A stretch of 64,000 bases of DNA from Petroclostridium sp. X23. GTDB lineage: Bacteria; Bacillota; Clostridia; SK-Y3. Of the stretch, positions 49,032-57,247 are shown piece after piece; the stretch's first letter is position 1, and each line of letters starts with the position of its first letter. The stretch spans positions 1,429,051-1,493,050 of the forward strand of contig NZ_CP124862.1 of the NCBI RefSeq assembly GCF_030013905.1, written 5' to 3'. The position numbers and the translations under genes were made by a program. The notes under the pieces were generated by a model. It saw nothing but the letters and a program-made list of their open reading frames with translations. It searched no databases and had not been told where the DNA came from.

Positions 49032-49865
49032 TTATACGTAAGCTTTTTTTAATTCCTCCACTGCCTGTTTTGCATCTTCCATCGGCACAACCATATGATG
49101 ATTAGGAATACTCAAGGCGAAGGTGCAGCCTTTGGCTTTTATTGTATCCATTACGATGACAGAAGGTTTTCCTTCCGGATTCTTCTTTGCATCTTCAATG
49201 GCTTCATAGATGGCGGTGCAATCATGCCCGTCTACTCTCTGAGCATACCACCCGAAATCCTTGAATTTTGTGCAAAAATCTTCTAATTTGCACATCTCCT
49301 CAACAGATCCGTCTATCTGCATTTTATTGGAATCGATAAAAGTAATCAGATTATCAAGTTTTTTATGACCGGCAAACATAACAGCCTCCCAAACTTGCCC
49401 TTCCTGGCATTCCCCATCACCTAATATCAAGTAAGTATAATTGCTCATATTTTTTAGCTTATGCCCAAGAGCTAGTCCAACGGCTAAAGATGCCCCTTGT
49501 CCCAGTGAACCCGTCGTCATATCAATCCCTTTTGTTTTTGTCATATCGCAGTGGCTCGGCAATTTCGTGCCCGGCGTATTCAGCGTCACAAGGTCTTCCT
49601 TAGGGAAAAATCTCTTTAGCGCAAGTGCCGAATATAATGCAGGGCCTGCATGTCCTTTGCTTAATACAAGATAATCTCTGCCTTCCCATTCAGGGTTGTC
49701 AGGATTGTATTTCATTACTTTTCCATAAAGAACTGCAATTAGGTCCGCAATACTCATTGCTCCCCCAAGATGCCCAAACCCTAAATTACCCATTTGCTGC
49801 ACAGTTTCTATCCTGATATCTACAGCAAAATTTATTAATTGTTTTAATTCCGTTTCATTAAGCAT
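49032..49865 (-). CDS. Transketolase, N-terminal half
   Basis: 277 residues, the thiamine-pyrophosphate-binding domain. GHLGGAMSIADLIAVLY, SKGHAGPALYSALAL, TGSLGQGASLAVGLALG, and the ThDP/metal motif GDGECQEGQVWEA…NKMQIDG are all intact. Start ATG after AAGGAGAG. A long imperfect stem-loop (49917–49980) lies between the PTS genes and this start. Specificity may differ from housekeeping transketolase, since it travels with transport and dehydrogenase genes. Confidence 0.92.
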   Translation of the reverse strand: MLNETELKQLINFAVDIRIETVQQMGNLGFGHLGGAMSIADLIAVLYGKVMKYNPDNPEWEGRDYLVLSKGHAGPALYSALALKRFFPKEDLVTLNTPGTKLPSHCDMTKTKGIDMTTGSLGQGASLAVGLALGHKLKNMSNYTYLILGDGECQEGQVWEAVMFAGHKKLDNLITFIDSNKMQIDGSVEEMCKLEDFCTKFKDFGWYAQRVDGHDCTAIYEAIEDAKKNPEGKPSVIVMDTIKAKGCTFALSIPNHHMVVPMEDAKQAVEELKKAYV

Positions 49866-49916
49866 ATGATCTCTCCTTTTTTTACTTATTTCTTTGATAC
49901 AATATTTATTTGAACT

Positions 49917-49980
49917 CCAGCATATTTAAAATCTCCTATATTTCATTGCTTTGTACCGATAGGATCATTTAATATGCTGG
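49917..49980 (-). other. Intercistronic stem-loop between PTS and transketolase genes
   Basis: Outer arms CCAGCATATT / AATATGCTGG (perfect, 10 bp) continue inward as an imperfect helix (TCCTAT / ATAGGA). On the minus strand there is no T run after it, so an mRNA-stability or processing role is more likely than termination. Confidence 0.6.
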
Positions 49981-50053
49981 ATTTTTTCATCTGTTATTAT
50001 TAGGGTTGAAATGAACTAGTACGTCAACGAAAGCGGCCGATGTCTTATATTTC

Positions 50054-50902
50054 TTAGAATATTCCGATTAAGGACCCTAATATGGATATTAAAACAATCG
50101 CCAATGAAATCAGCCCATAATTCTGCTTTCTTTTCTTTAGAATGTAATACAACCCAAACACAACCGAAAGTGGCAAAATACCGGGAACAATACTGTCCAA
50201 CATGCTTTGAAGCCCCACTTCATTACCTTTTGCAATGGTTAATGTTAAAGGAATACTAAGCTTAACATAGGATGCAGATAATGAGCCCATCATAAATAGC
50301 CCCAGGATACTTGTACCCATTATTAACTCTTTGATCCAACCGGCTTCTAAAATTGATCTTACTGACTCCTTACCAACCGAGTAGCCTAAATTCCATAAGA
50401 GGTTCCCAATCACTAATGTAATAACCATAAATATTACCGGAATAAAAGAACCCAATATACTTCCGCTCATTCCGAATGTTACTGCAAGACCATAAATGAT
50501 CGTCTTTAAGGTTCCCCAATCGATTGTATCTCCGATCCCTGCAAGAGGGCCCATTAGTCCGGTCTTAACACTTGCTATCGTAGCTTCCGATATTTTCTCT
50601 CCTTTGGCTTTCTGTTCTTCCATCGCTATTGTAATACCATGAATGGGCGTTCCCCATGTTCCTTGAGAATTAAAGAAATTAAGATGTCTGCATAAAGCAG
50701 CGCAATATTCTTTTTTTTCTTTATAAAGCTTCTTTAAAACAGGGATCATACTGTAGCAGAACGCAACGGCCTGCATTCTCTCATAAGAATTCGAAACCTC
50801 ACAACCTATGTACCAACGAAAATATGCCTTATTGATATCTTTTTTCGTTAAGGTCGAATCGTTACCTGCCTTTACCTCATCCTTTATTAAGACATCACTC
50901 AC
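50054..50902 (-). CDS. PTS mannose/fructose/sorbose-family IID component
   Basis: 282 residues. Begins soluble (KKDINKAYFRWYIGCEVSNSYERMQAVAFCYSM, the IID signature region with FNTHP-equivalent LNFFNSQGTWGTPIHGIT), followed by GLMGPLAGIGDTIDWGT and several membrane helices. With IIC it forms the sugar channel of a mannose-type PTS. GTG start overlaps the IIC stop by 4 nt. No IIA or IIB gene is found in the window, so phosphotransfer components must be encoded elsewhere. Confidence 0.92.
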   Translation of the reverse strand: MSDVLIKDEVKAGNDSTLTKKDINKAYFRWYIGCEVSNSYERMQAVAFCYSMIPVLKKLYKEKKEYCAALCRHLNFFNSQGTWGTPIHGITIAMEEQKAKGEKISEATIASVKTGLMGPLAGIGDTIDWGTLKTIIYGLAVTFGMSGSILGSFIPVIFMVITLVIGNLLWNLGYSVGKESVRSILEAGWIKELIMGTSILGLFMMGSLSASYVKLSIPLTLTIAKGNEVGLQSMLDSIVPGILPLSVVFGLYYILKKRKQNYGLISLAIVLISILGSLIGIF

Positions 50903-51651
50903 GCACTTTCACCTCCTAAAGCTTCTCTTCTCATAAATACAGTCAATAACGCTATGCATGTGCCAAATATAGCGGAAGCCATGATATTCACGCCTAAGTA
51001 TTTAACAACAAAGAATCCAACGATAAAATATGGGATGTATGTTTTCTTACCGATAATAAAAACGGTAATTGCGAATCCCAATGCCGGCAGAACACCTCCG
51101 GCCACGCTTAAGCCATGCATAATCCAAGTGGGGATTGTTTGAATAATATTTTGAACAACTTCTCCGCCAAACAAATTCGCTGCAAATACAAGAGGAAACC
51201 TTAAAAGAAAACCTAGTAGCATAGGAAACAGAATTGCACACCTCTCTATTCCTTTATCATTTCCTTCCAAAGCATATTTATCTGCCTTATGTGCAAAAGA
51301 TGCGTGTAATGTTCTTCTGATCTGATCTTGAAAAACCCCGAGTAATCCAAATGGTACTGCTAAAACCACAGCCGTTTCCGGATCAATGCCGCTCTTTAAA
51401 GCGATAGGTATTGCAATGACTCCCGCCAGACATTCATCAGCCGGAATATTAGCCCCTGCAGCCACCATTCCCAAATATACCATTTCAATACTAGCGCCTA
51501 TTTTCATAGCCATTGGAACATCTCCCATCAACATTCCAATTGGCAAAGCCATTACAATGGGCTGAGCCATTATTGCATGAAAAGTGTAGCCAATCTTACT
51601 TTGCGCTATCCAATACCACAATCCCGTAAACATTGCCACTATAAAGCTCAT
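50899..51651 (-). CDS. PTS mannose/fructose/sorbose-family IIC component
   Basis: 250 residues, about eight membrane helices. Family features: GMLMGDVPMAMKIGASIEMVYLGMVAAGANIPADE, with the conserved Glu and the substrate-binding region. It precedes IID, the usual order after IIA and IIB, which are absent here. SD GGAGG, ATG. A sigma-54-type promoter lies about 300 bp upstream, in line with the LevR/ManR-controlled mannose-family PTS operons of Firmicutes. Confidence 0.92.
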   Translation of the reverse strand: MSFIVAMFTGLWYWIAQSKIGYTFHAIMAQPIVMALPIGMLMGDVPMAMKIGASIEMVYLGMVAAGANIPADECLAGVIAIPIALKSGIDPETAVVLAVPFGLLGVFQDQIRRTLHASFAHKADKYALEGNDKGIERCAILFPMLLGFLLRFPLVFAANLFGGEVVQNIIQTIPTWIMHGLSVAGGVLPALGFAITVFIIGKKTYIPYFIVGFFVVKYLGVNIMASAIFGTCIALLTVFMRREALGGESA

Positions 51652-51801
51652 TTTTCCGCCTCCATAAAAATATTTTTTAGCGTCCTATCAATCTCAAGTT
51701 TTTACTTTTCATAAAATCGTAAGAAGAACTTCATTAGTATTTTTTTGTTTTTTTCAAATGTATTGTGATTTCTTGGAATTTCAATGCGACATCAAACATA
51801 C

Positions 51802-51894
51802 CTATGTATATCCATATTGCAAATCATCGATGCCTCCTACCACAGCCAGTGCCGGATTCAAAGCATCAAGCATAATGAGTAATAATCCCCTCAT
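51802..51894 (-). CDS. Possible 30-residue leader peptide downstream of the sigma-54 promoter
   Basis: A minus-strand frame starting ATG with a strong purine-rich site (AGGAAAGGGGGGGAAGT) reads MRGLLLIMLDALNPALAVVG and ends after 30 codons. It lies between the sigma-54 promoter and IIC. No family recognised. It may be a translated leader, a small regulator or chance; the ribosome site is its main support. Confidence 0.4.
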   Translation of the reverse strand: MRGLLLIMLDALNPALAVVGGIDDLQYGYT

Positions 51895-51944
51895 ACTTCC
51901 CCCCCTTTCCTTTTTCGATGAATACTTTTCTACATAATATAGAA

Positions 51945-51960
51945 TGCAAATTTCATGCCA
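51945..51960 (-). promoter_or_regulatory. Sigma-54 (RpoN) promoter for the PTS/transketolase region
   Basis: Minus strand TGGCATG-AAAT-TTGCA: the −24 GG and −12 GC are at exact spacing to the consensus TGGCAYG-N4-TTGCW. The nearest downstream genes on that strand are the 30-codon frame, then IIC and IID. It requires an enhancer-binding activator such as LevR, which is not encoded in the window. The rest of the 51652–52255 gap shows no gene; 51961–52255 probably holds the activator sites. Confidence 0.8.
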
Positions 51961-52255
51961 TAACTAGTGTGTTGACAAATAAAAACTGACTATCAACCGC
52001 CGCAGCAAGTAGAATTACATAAAAATTTTCCAGAAAAAACAACAGTTTAATACTGTTTAAAAGGATTGGTCTATACAGAGTGTTTTTTATTTATATAAAT
52101 GTGTAATATTGCATGCTACTGTGTCAACTGAAATAAGGGCATCCTTATATCTGTGTTGTGATAATTTAGCTTTCTATCTTCTGACTAATATAATTCAATA
52201 ATCAATTCAAGTCTTGCTCATCTACATTTTTTATTAGTCTATAAAAAAGATTCCA

Positions 52256-53239
52256 TCAGTTTTTATATCTCTGATTTGTTGAACTTACAGCAACAGCTAT
52301 GATCAGTATGATGCCTTTCATAATCTCCTGCAGGTATTCCGAAGCATTTGCCAGCGTCAGCATATTATTAATCGTTATGATGATGATAGACCCAATGATT
52401 ACACCTGCAACGTTTGGCCTTTTGATAAACATCGTTGCACTTAAAAATCCTACAGCAATCGTATCTAAAGAAAACCCATCTCCTAAGCGGGGTTGAAGAA
52501 AGCCTATACGTGACGCAAAAATAACCCCTGTTAATGAGGCGGTAACACTCGATATTACATAGGCAAGTCCCCGCATATATCTGATATTGATCCCAGTGAG
52601 AAATGCCGTTTCGGGATTTGCACCTACCGCATAAAAGTACCTGCCGTATATTGATCTGTTTATCAGCAGATAGTATATACAGATAATAATAAGCGTAAGT
52701 ATAAGGATAAATGGAATTACCCCGACCTTTCCGTTAGCAATAAAATCATAGGATCTGGGTGTTCTTGTTGCCGAGATGCACGCACCCCCGTTCGTAACTA
52801 TAAACTGGATACTTTCTATAATAAAAGATGTAGCTAAGGTAGCTACCAGCGGAAGTACTCTCCATTTATTGATAATATACGCATTAAATAGCCCGAATAA
52901 AATACCCGCAAGCAGCGCTGCTAAAATTGAAATCAAGGTACCTCTTCCTTGCGCTATCATCAAATAAGATATTAGAGCGGTACAACTAATATTGGCACCA
53001 ATTGATAGATCAATACCACCCACCAACAGAACAACCGCCATTCCTAAAGATGCAATAATTAATAAACTACTTTGATTCAATATATTTACTAGATTTGATA
53101 CCATAAAAAATTTATCAGAATAAAATGAAAACAGTATGCTAATTAACAAAAAAGCTCCGATAACACCATATTTTGCAAAGATTGTATCGATACCGGCAGC
53201 GTTATATGACTTACGACCTTCTACCATTATGCTTTTCAC
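52256..53239 (-). CDS. Sugar ABC transporter permease (RbsC type)
   Basis: 327 residues with about 9–10 membrane helices. The BPD_transp_2 pattern is clear: SLGMAVVLLVGGIDLSIGANI, a cytoplasmic loop equivalent YMRGLAYVISS, and TIAVGFLSATMF. The GTG at 53239 follows GGGAGG by 7 nt; the ATG at 53254 is inside that site. The second permease of this transporter is the next gene upstream, so the channel is likely a heterodimer. Last gene of the ABC operon. Confidence 0.9.
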   Translation of the reverse strand: MKSIMVEGRKSYNAAGIDTIFAKYGVIGAFLLISILFSFYSDKFFMVSNLVNILNQSSLLIIASLGMAVVLLVGGIDLSIGANISCTALISYLMIAQGRGTLISILAALLAGILFGLFNAYIINKWRVLPLVATLATSFIIESIQFIVTNGGACISATRTPRSYDFIANGKVGVIPFILILTLIIICIYYLLINRSIYGRYFYAVGANPETAFLTGINIRYMRGLAYVISSVTASLTGVIFASRIGFLQPRLGDGFSLDTIAVGFLSATMFIKRPNVAGVIIGSIIIITINNMLTLANASEYLQEIMKGIILIIAVAVSSTNQRYKN

Positions 53240-53299
53240 ATTACAACCTCCCATAAAGACATTTGAATCCTAGAATAAAGCCTTATCATTATTTAGTGT

Positions 53300-54295
53300 C
53301 TACATAGCTGTATACCTATCTTTGTTGATAAATAATACCGATGCAACAACAAGGATCATTACAAACCCTTTAAACATGGATATATAGTTATAACTGATGC
53401 CTATATAAAGAAATCCGCTTGAAATGGATTCCAGTAGAATAGCTCCTACCACACTACCTATCAACGATGGACGCCGGTCGCTGGTCAGTACAGTACCTAT
53501 GAAAGCTGCGGCAATAGCATCCATAAGAAGCTTCTCAGCACCGTGAACAGGTGCACCCGACATTTTGGATGCAAAAATAATCCCTGCAACCGCACACAGT
53601 AAACTGCAAATTATAAATGCCATAAACCTTCGCATTTTTACATTTATACCTGATGTCATGGATGCTTTCATATTAAATCCGGTTGCAAAGAGTTCCATGC
53701 CTAGCCTGGTATGATACAAAGCAATAAAACAAATACAAGCTACAAGAATACAAATACTTATTGGATAAGGTATAAAACCGAATTTCTCATAATATATGGC
53801 TAAATAATCCCTTGTAACATTTGAGGGCTGTAATGGATTTCCTTTACTGATCAAAAGCTCACTGCCTCTCAAGATATACATGGTTCCCAGGGTCGCAATG
53901 AACGGCACAACCTTAAGATTCACTGCAACAAATCCATTGATGCATCCTATAACAACTCCTGCCGCCAAACATATTATAAATGCGATAAAATTAGTACTTC
54001 CGGCAATAATCAGAGAACTAAAAAGTACGGCAATAAAGCTTACTTCTGCCCCGATAGAAAGATCAATTCCCATGTCTATCCCTTCGCCAGCCATTGTAAA
54101 GGTCAAGCCTATTGCTAACAGGGCCAGTATCACCGACTGTTTAATAACTTCAAAATAATTTCTTGGTTGAAGAAAAGTTGGTTCGATAATCCCTATCACG
54201 ACTAAAATGATCACTAGTACTATCACTACACCATTTCTACCAATGATATCAAGAAATTTGCCTATCCTTTCTTTTTTTACAGCCATTGAAACCAC
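53300..54295 (-). CDS. Sugar ABC transporter permease (RbsC type)
   Basis: 331 residues, multi-spanning. Motifs as in ribose-type permeases: LAIGLTFTMAGEGIDMGIDLSIGAEVSF, NGFVAVNLKVVPFIATLGTMYILRG, and GAEKLLMDAIAAAFIGTVL. Differs enough from the downstream permease to be a distinct subunit and not a recent duplicate. GTG start, 8 nt from GAGGAGG; 16 bp after the ATPase stop. Confidence 0.9.
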   Translation of the reverse strand: MVSMAVKKERIGKFLDIIGRNGVVIVLVIILVVIGIIEPTFLQPRNYFEVIKQSVILALLAIGLTFTMAGEGIDMGIDLSIGAEVSFIAVLFSSLIIAGSTNFIAFIICLAAGVVIGCINGFVAVNLKVVPFIATLGTMYILRGSELLISKGNPLQPSNVTRDYLAIYYEKFGFIPYPISICILVACICFIALYHTRLGMELFATGFNMKASMTSGINVKMRRFMAFIICSLLCAVAGIIFASKMSGAPVHGAEKLLMDAIAAAFIGTVLTSDRRPSLIGSVVGAILLESISSGFLYIGISYNYISMFKGFVMILVVASVLFINKDRYTAM

Positions 54296-54311
54296 AAATA
54301 CTACCTCCTCT

Positions 54312-55790
54312 TTATATAACCGCAGACAAGATTCTCTCTTCTGAAAACTCCTCTCTTTTGATATCAGCGCTGATCTTATTGTCTTTGAAAACTAGAATTC
54401 GGTCACTGATGCCCATTACTTCCGGCATATCGGATGAAATAAATATGATGCCCTTCCCTTCTTTCGCCAACTTAGACATAATCTTGTATATCTCTGTTTT
54501 TGCCCCCACATCAATTCCCTTTGTCGGTTCATCGAAAATAATCACTTTAAACGGTCCGCAGAGCCATTTTGCAATAACAACTTTTTGTTGATTACCTCCG
54601 CTTAAGTATTGAACTTCCACATTCAGATACGGAGGTTGAATGTCCAGCATATCAATATATCTTATAACTTCGGATGTTTCAGTTTTTGTTTTTATCAATG
54701 CATTTTTACAGAATCTTTTTAGATTACCCAGTGTCATATTTTCTTTCACCGGTAAATCTGCAATAAAACCTTGAGTTCTTCTATCTTCCGGAATCAATAC
54801 AATCCCATTTTTTATGGCTTTTTTAGGACTATCCGGATGGATTATCTCCCCGTCTAATACGATTTCCCCTTTGTCCACTTTATTTGCACCATAAATCGCC
54901 CTAATCATTTCAGTTCGGCCTGCACCTACCAGACCATACATACCTAGGATCTCACCTTTATGAAGCATTAAACTGTTTCCCTTCACACCCTCGGCAAACA
55001 TATTTTTAACTTCCAGCACTGCTTCTCCTCTAGCAATTTTTTCTTTCGGATATTGTTCACTCAAGTCCCTTCCTATCATTAGTTCAATGATTTTAGGAAT
55101 ATCCACATCATCTATGCCGGCGGTTGCGATCTTACTGCCATCTCTCATTACAGTAATCCTATCTGCAATCTCTTTGATTTCTTCGAGCCTGTGCGAAATA
55201 TATAAAATGGTAATCTTCTTAGACTTTAGTAATTTTATAGTATCCATTAATATTCTCGCTTCCTTCTCGCTAAGGGATGAAGTGGGTTCATCAAGAATCA
55301 ATACTTTTGGATTTAGCATGAGCGCTTTAGCAATGGCAACCATTTGTTGATGTCCAATCGTTAGGTCTCCTACCCTTTTATTAATATCAATATCGATATT
55401 AAGCTGTGCTAAGATTTTTTTAGCATTTTCCCTCATAATATTCCAATCAATCAATTTATATTTATTTAATGGAATATTAGAAACGCCTATATTTTGTATC
55501 ACCGTAAAATCATTAATTAATTCCAATTCCTGCGGTACTCTGCATATACCGATTTTCTGCGCCTCCGATACTTTTTTGTACCCTACCGGCTTTCCTTGAA
55601 AGAAGATTTTACCTTCATCCAACGTATAGACTCCTGCCATTACTTTTGTGATCGCGGATTTACCGGCCCCGTTTTCTCCGCAGATTGCATGTACTTCACC
55701 TTCATGTATTGCTATATCAAAGTCTTTAATCGCATGCACACCAGGGAAATATTTATTAGCATTTTTTATTTCAATGATATTCTGCTCCAT
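54312..55790 (-). CDS. Sugar ABC transporter ATP-binding protein (RbsA/MglA type, double ABC)
   Basis: 492 residues with two ATPase domains. First: Walker A GENGAGKSAITK near residue 38, signature VGDLTIGHQQMVAIAKAL, Walker B VLILDEPTSSLSEKEA. Second: degenerate P-loop GLVGAGRTEMIRAIYGA, signature YLSGGNQQKVVIAKWL, FDEPTKGIDVGAK. The degenerate second P-loop is usual in this family. ATG at 55790 follows GGGGAG by 8 nt. A 21-bp hairpin separates it from the binding-protein gene. Confidence 0.94.
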   Translation of the reverse strand: MEQNIIEIKNANKYFPGVHAIKDFDIAIHEGEVHAICGENGAGKSAITKVMAGVYTLDEGKIFFQGKPVGYKKVSEAQKIGICRVPQELELINDFTVIQNIGVSNIPLNKYKLIDWNIMRENAKKILAQLNIDIDINKRVGDLTIGHQQMVAIAKALMLNPKVLILDEPTSSLSEKEARILMDTIKLLKSKKITILYISHRLEEIKEIADRITVMRDGSKIATAGIDDVDIPKIIELMIGRDLSEQYPKEKIARGEAVLEVKNMFAEGVKGNSLMLHKGEILGMYGLVGAGRTEMIRAIYGANKVDKGEIVLDGEIIHPDSPKKAIKNGIVLIPEDRRTQGFIADLPVKENMTLGNLKRFCKNALIKTKTETSEVIRYIDMLDIQPPYLNVEVQYLSGGNQQKVVIAKWLCGPFKVIIFDEPTKGIDVGAKTEIYKIMSKLAKEGKGIIFISSDMPEVMGISDRILVFKDNKISADIKREEFSEERILSAVI

Positions 55791-55815
55791 ATTTTCCACT
55801 CCCCATTCTTAAGCC

Positions 55816-55859
55816 TTTTAACATAACGGTTTGCATGAATGCAAACCGTTATGTTAAAA
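55816..55859 (-). other. Perfect 21-bp intercistronic hairpin
   Basis: Arms 55816–55836 and 55839–55859 are fully complementary with a 2-nt centre. It sits 30 bp after the binding-protein stop and 26 bp before the ATPase start. No T run follows on the minus strand. Such hairpins after binding-protein genes typically protect the upstream mRNA and lower downstream expression. Confidence 0.9.
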
Positions 55860-55888
55860 AATTGATTAAATATTTGCCCTCAGCCTTC

Positions 55889-57073
55889 CTATTGCTTTTT
55901 CCAATCTCCGCCGAAATTCCAATCGCCAAATGCGTCAACATTTTCCTTTGTAACTAGTGTATGTGGGGCCCACATCTGAACCGGCACATCGTTATCTCCG
56001 TTCAACGCCTTCAATGCCATCACTGTAGCAATATAGCCCATCTTTTGAGGCACCTGCCCGAATACAGCTCTAATAGCACCGTCTTCTTTCTGCAGATCCT
56101 GAACAACTCCAAGATCAACATCTGCGCAGTATACGCCTATTTCCGACCGGCCCTGGGATTCAATCACTTTAGATGCAGCAATTGCCGGCAACCCCCAGAA
56201 GGTTATCACTGCGTCCAACTCACCCTCTGGATATTTCTGTAATATATTCTGCATGGTGTTCATCGTACCGTTCATTGGGTCTTTGATGTTTATCGGCGCT
56301 TCGGTTACAATTTTGACACTCGGGAAATCTTTCAGCACTTCATCCAGCATCCATCTTCTCACTTCAACTGTATGCCATCCCGGAGAGTAAAGGACTGCTA
56401 CATTGCCTTTTCCTTTTAAATCTGCACACATTTTTGCTGCTAACTGCACCCCGCCACTATAGTTGTCAGCTGTAACACAGGATGTAACATACTCTGAAGG
56501 TACATCGCAAGTTGTTACAGGTATGTTGGCATCTTTCGCAGCCTTTAAAACCTCCTGCAGTGAACTGGCTAACCCTCCGGGAATGACTATTGCATCTACT
56601 TTTCTTCCTATCCCGTTCTGTATATCGCTTATCTGCTTGTTGATATCGGATTGCGAATTAGCACTAATTACCTCTACTCCTGCATCCTTCGCTGCTTGTA
56701 TCGCACTTTGCAAGGTTCTGGTATTCCATTCGTTCTGCGTATCATAGATACTAACTAATATCACCGGCTTGTGTCCGATTTTCTTTTCTACATTTTCACC
56801 CAGTTTTTTTATATCTACCTTTACATCAAACAATTCAGATAAATTGGATATAAACTGAGCCTCCTTTGGTACTGCTGATAAATTTACCGCGTTTTCTCCG
56901 CCGGCTCCAGCCGCATTATTATCAGCATTCGCAGCCCCGCCAGCGCTCTTAGGCTCCACCGGCGCCGTGTTTGAGTTGGCCGCATCGGAACCATTTTTTG
57001 GAGATTCACTACAACCTGTTACCATGGTCACCATTAACAAACAGATCAATACAAACGAAATGAGCTTTTTCAT
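55889..57073 (-). CDS. Sugar ABC transporter substrate-binding lipoprotein
   Basis: 394 residues. Lipoprotein signal MKKLISFVLICLLMVTMVTG with Cys21 in the lipobox VTGC. A low-complexity Ala/Asn/Gly linker of about 40 residues follows. A periplasmic-binding-protein type 1 domain starts near residue 95 (KPVILVSIYDTQNEWNTRTLQSAIQAAKDAGVEVI) and has IVIPGG and TCDVPSEYVTSCVTADN. Binds a sugar or polyol outside the membrane; ligand unknown. First gene of the ABC operon, with a consensus promoter and the shared 42-bp element upstream. Confidence 0.93.
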   Translation of the reverse strand: MKKLISFVLICLLMVTMVTGCSESPKNGSDAANSNTAPVEPKSAGGAANADNNAAGAGGENAVNLSAVPKEAQFISNLSELFDVKVDIKKLGENVEKKIGHKPVILVSIYDTQNEWNTRTLQSAIQAAKDAGVEVISANSQSDINKQISDIQNGIGRKVDAIVIPGGLASSLQEVLKAAKDANIPVTTCDVPSEYVTSCVTADNYSGGVQLAAKMCADLKGKGNVAVLYSPGWHTVEVRRWMLDEVLKDFPSVKIVTEAPINIKDPMNGTMNTMQNILQKYPEGELDAVITFWGLPAIAASKVIESQGRSEIGVYCADVDLGVVQDLQKEDGAIRAVFGQVPQKMGYIATVMALKALNGDNDVPVQMWAPHTLVTKENVDAFGDWNFGGDWKKQ

Positions 57074-57120
57074 ACTTGTTTACCCCCTAGTAATTTTTAT
57101 TGTGCAATTAAGCAATTTAA

Positions 57121-57187
57121 ATTATATTGCGGAACGTATACTATAACAATGAGAGCAAGTACATATTTGGTGTGCTAAAACCAGAAA
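57121..57187 (-). promoter_or_regulatory. Promoter and operator of the sugar ABC operon
   Basis: TTGTTA – 17 bp – TATAAT (−35 at 57144–57149, −10 at 57121–57126). Immediately upstream and overlapping −35 is a 42-bp element with core CACCAAATATG and CTGGTTTTAG. It matches 60362–60403 at all but about four positions. Confidence 0.85.
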
Positions 57188-57247
57188 ATCACCGTTTGTT
57201 CAAAGTATTCTGTAATAGACCTACGTTCTTTATAGTCCATATCAGGT

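Noticed and set aside
49917..49980. Plus-strand terminator (stem followed by ATTTTTT)
   Set aside because: No plus-strand gene lies upstream; a minus-strand intercistronic structure is more sensible.
52229..52248. AT-only hairpin before the end of the last ABC permease gene as terminator
   Set aside because: Stem is A/T only and short; it cannot be told from AT-rich background.
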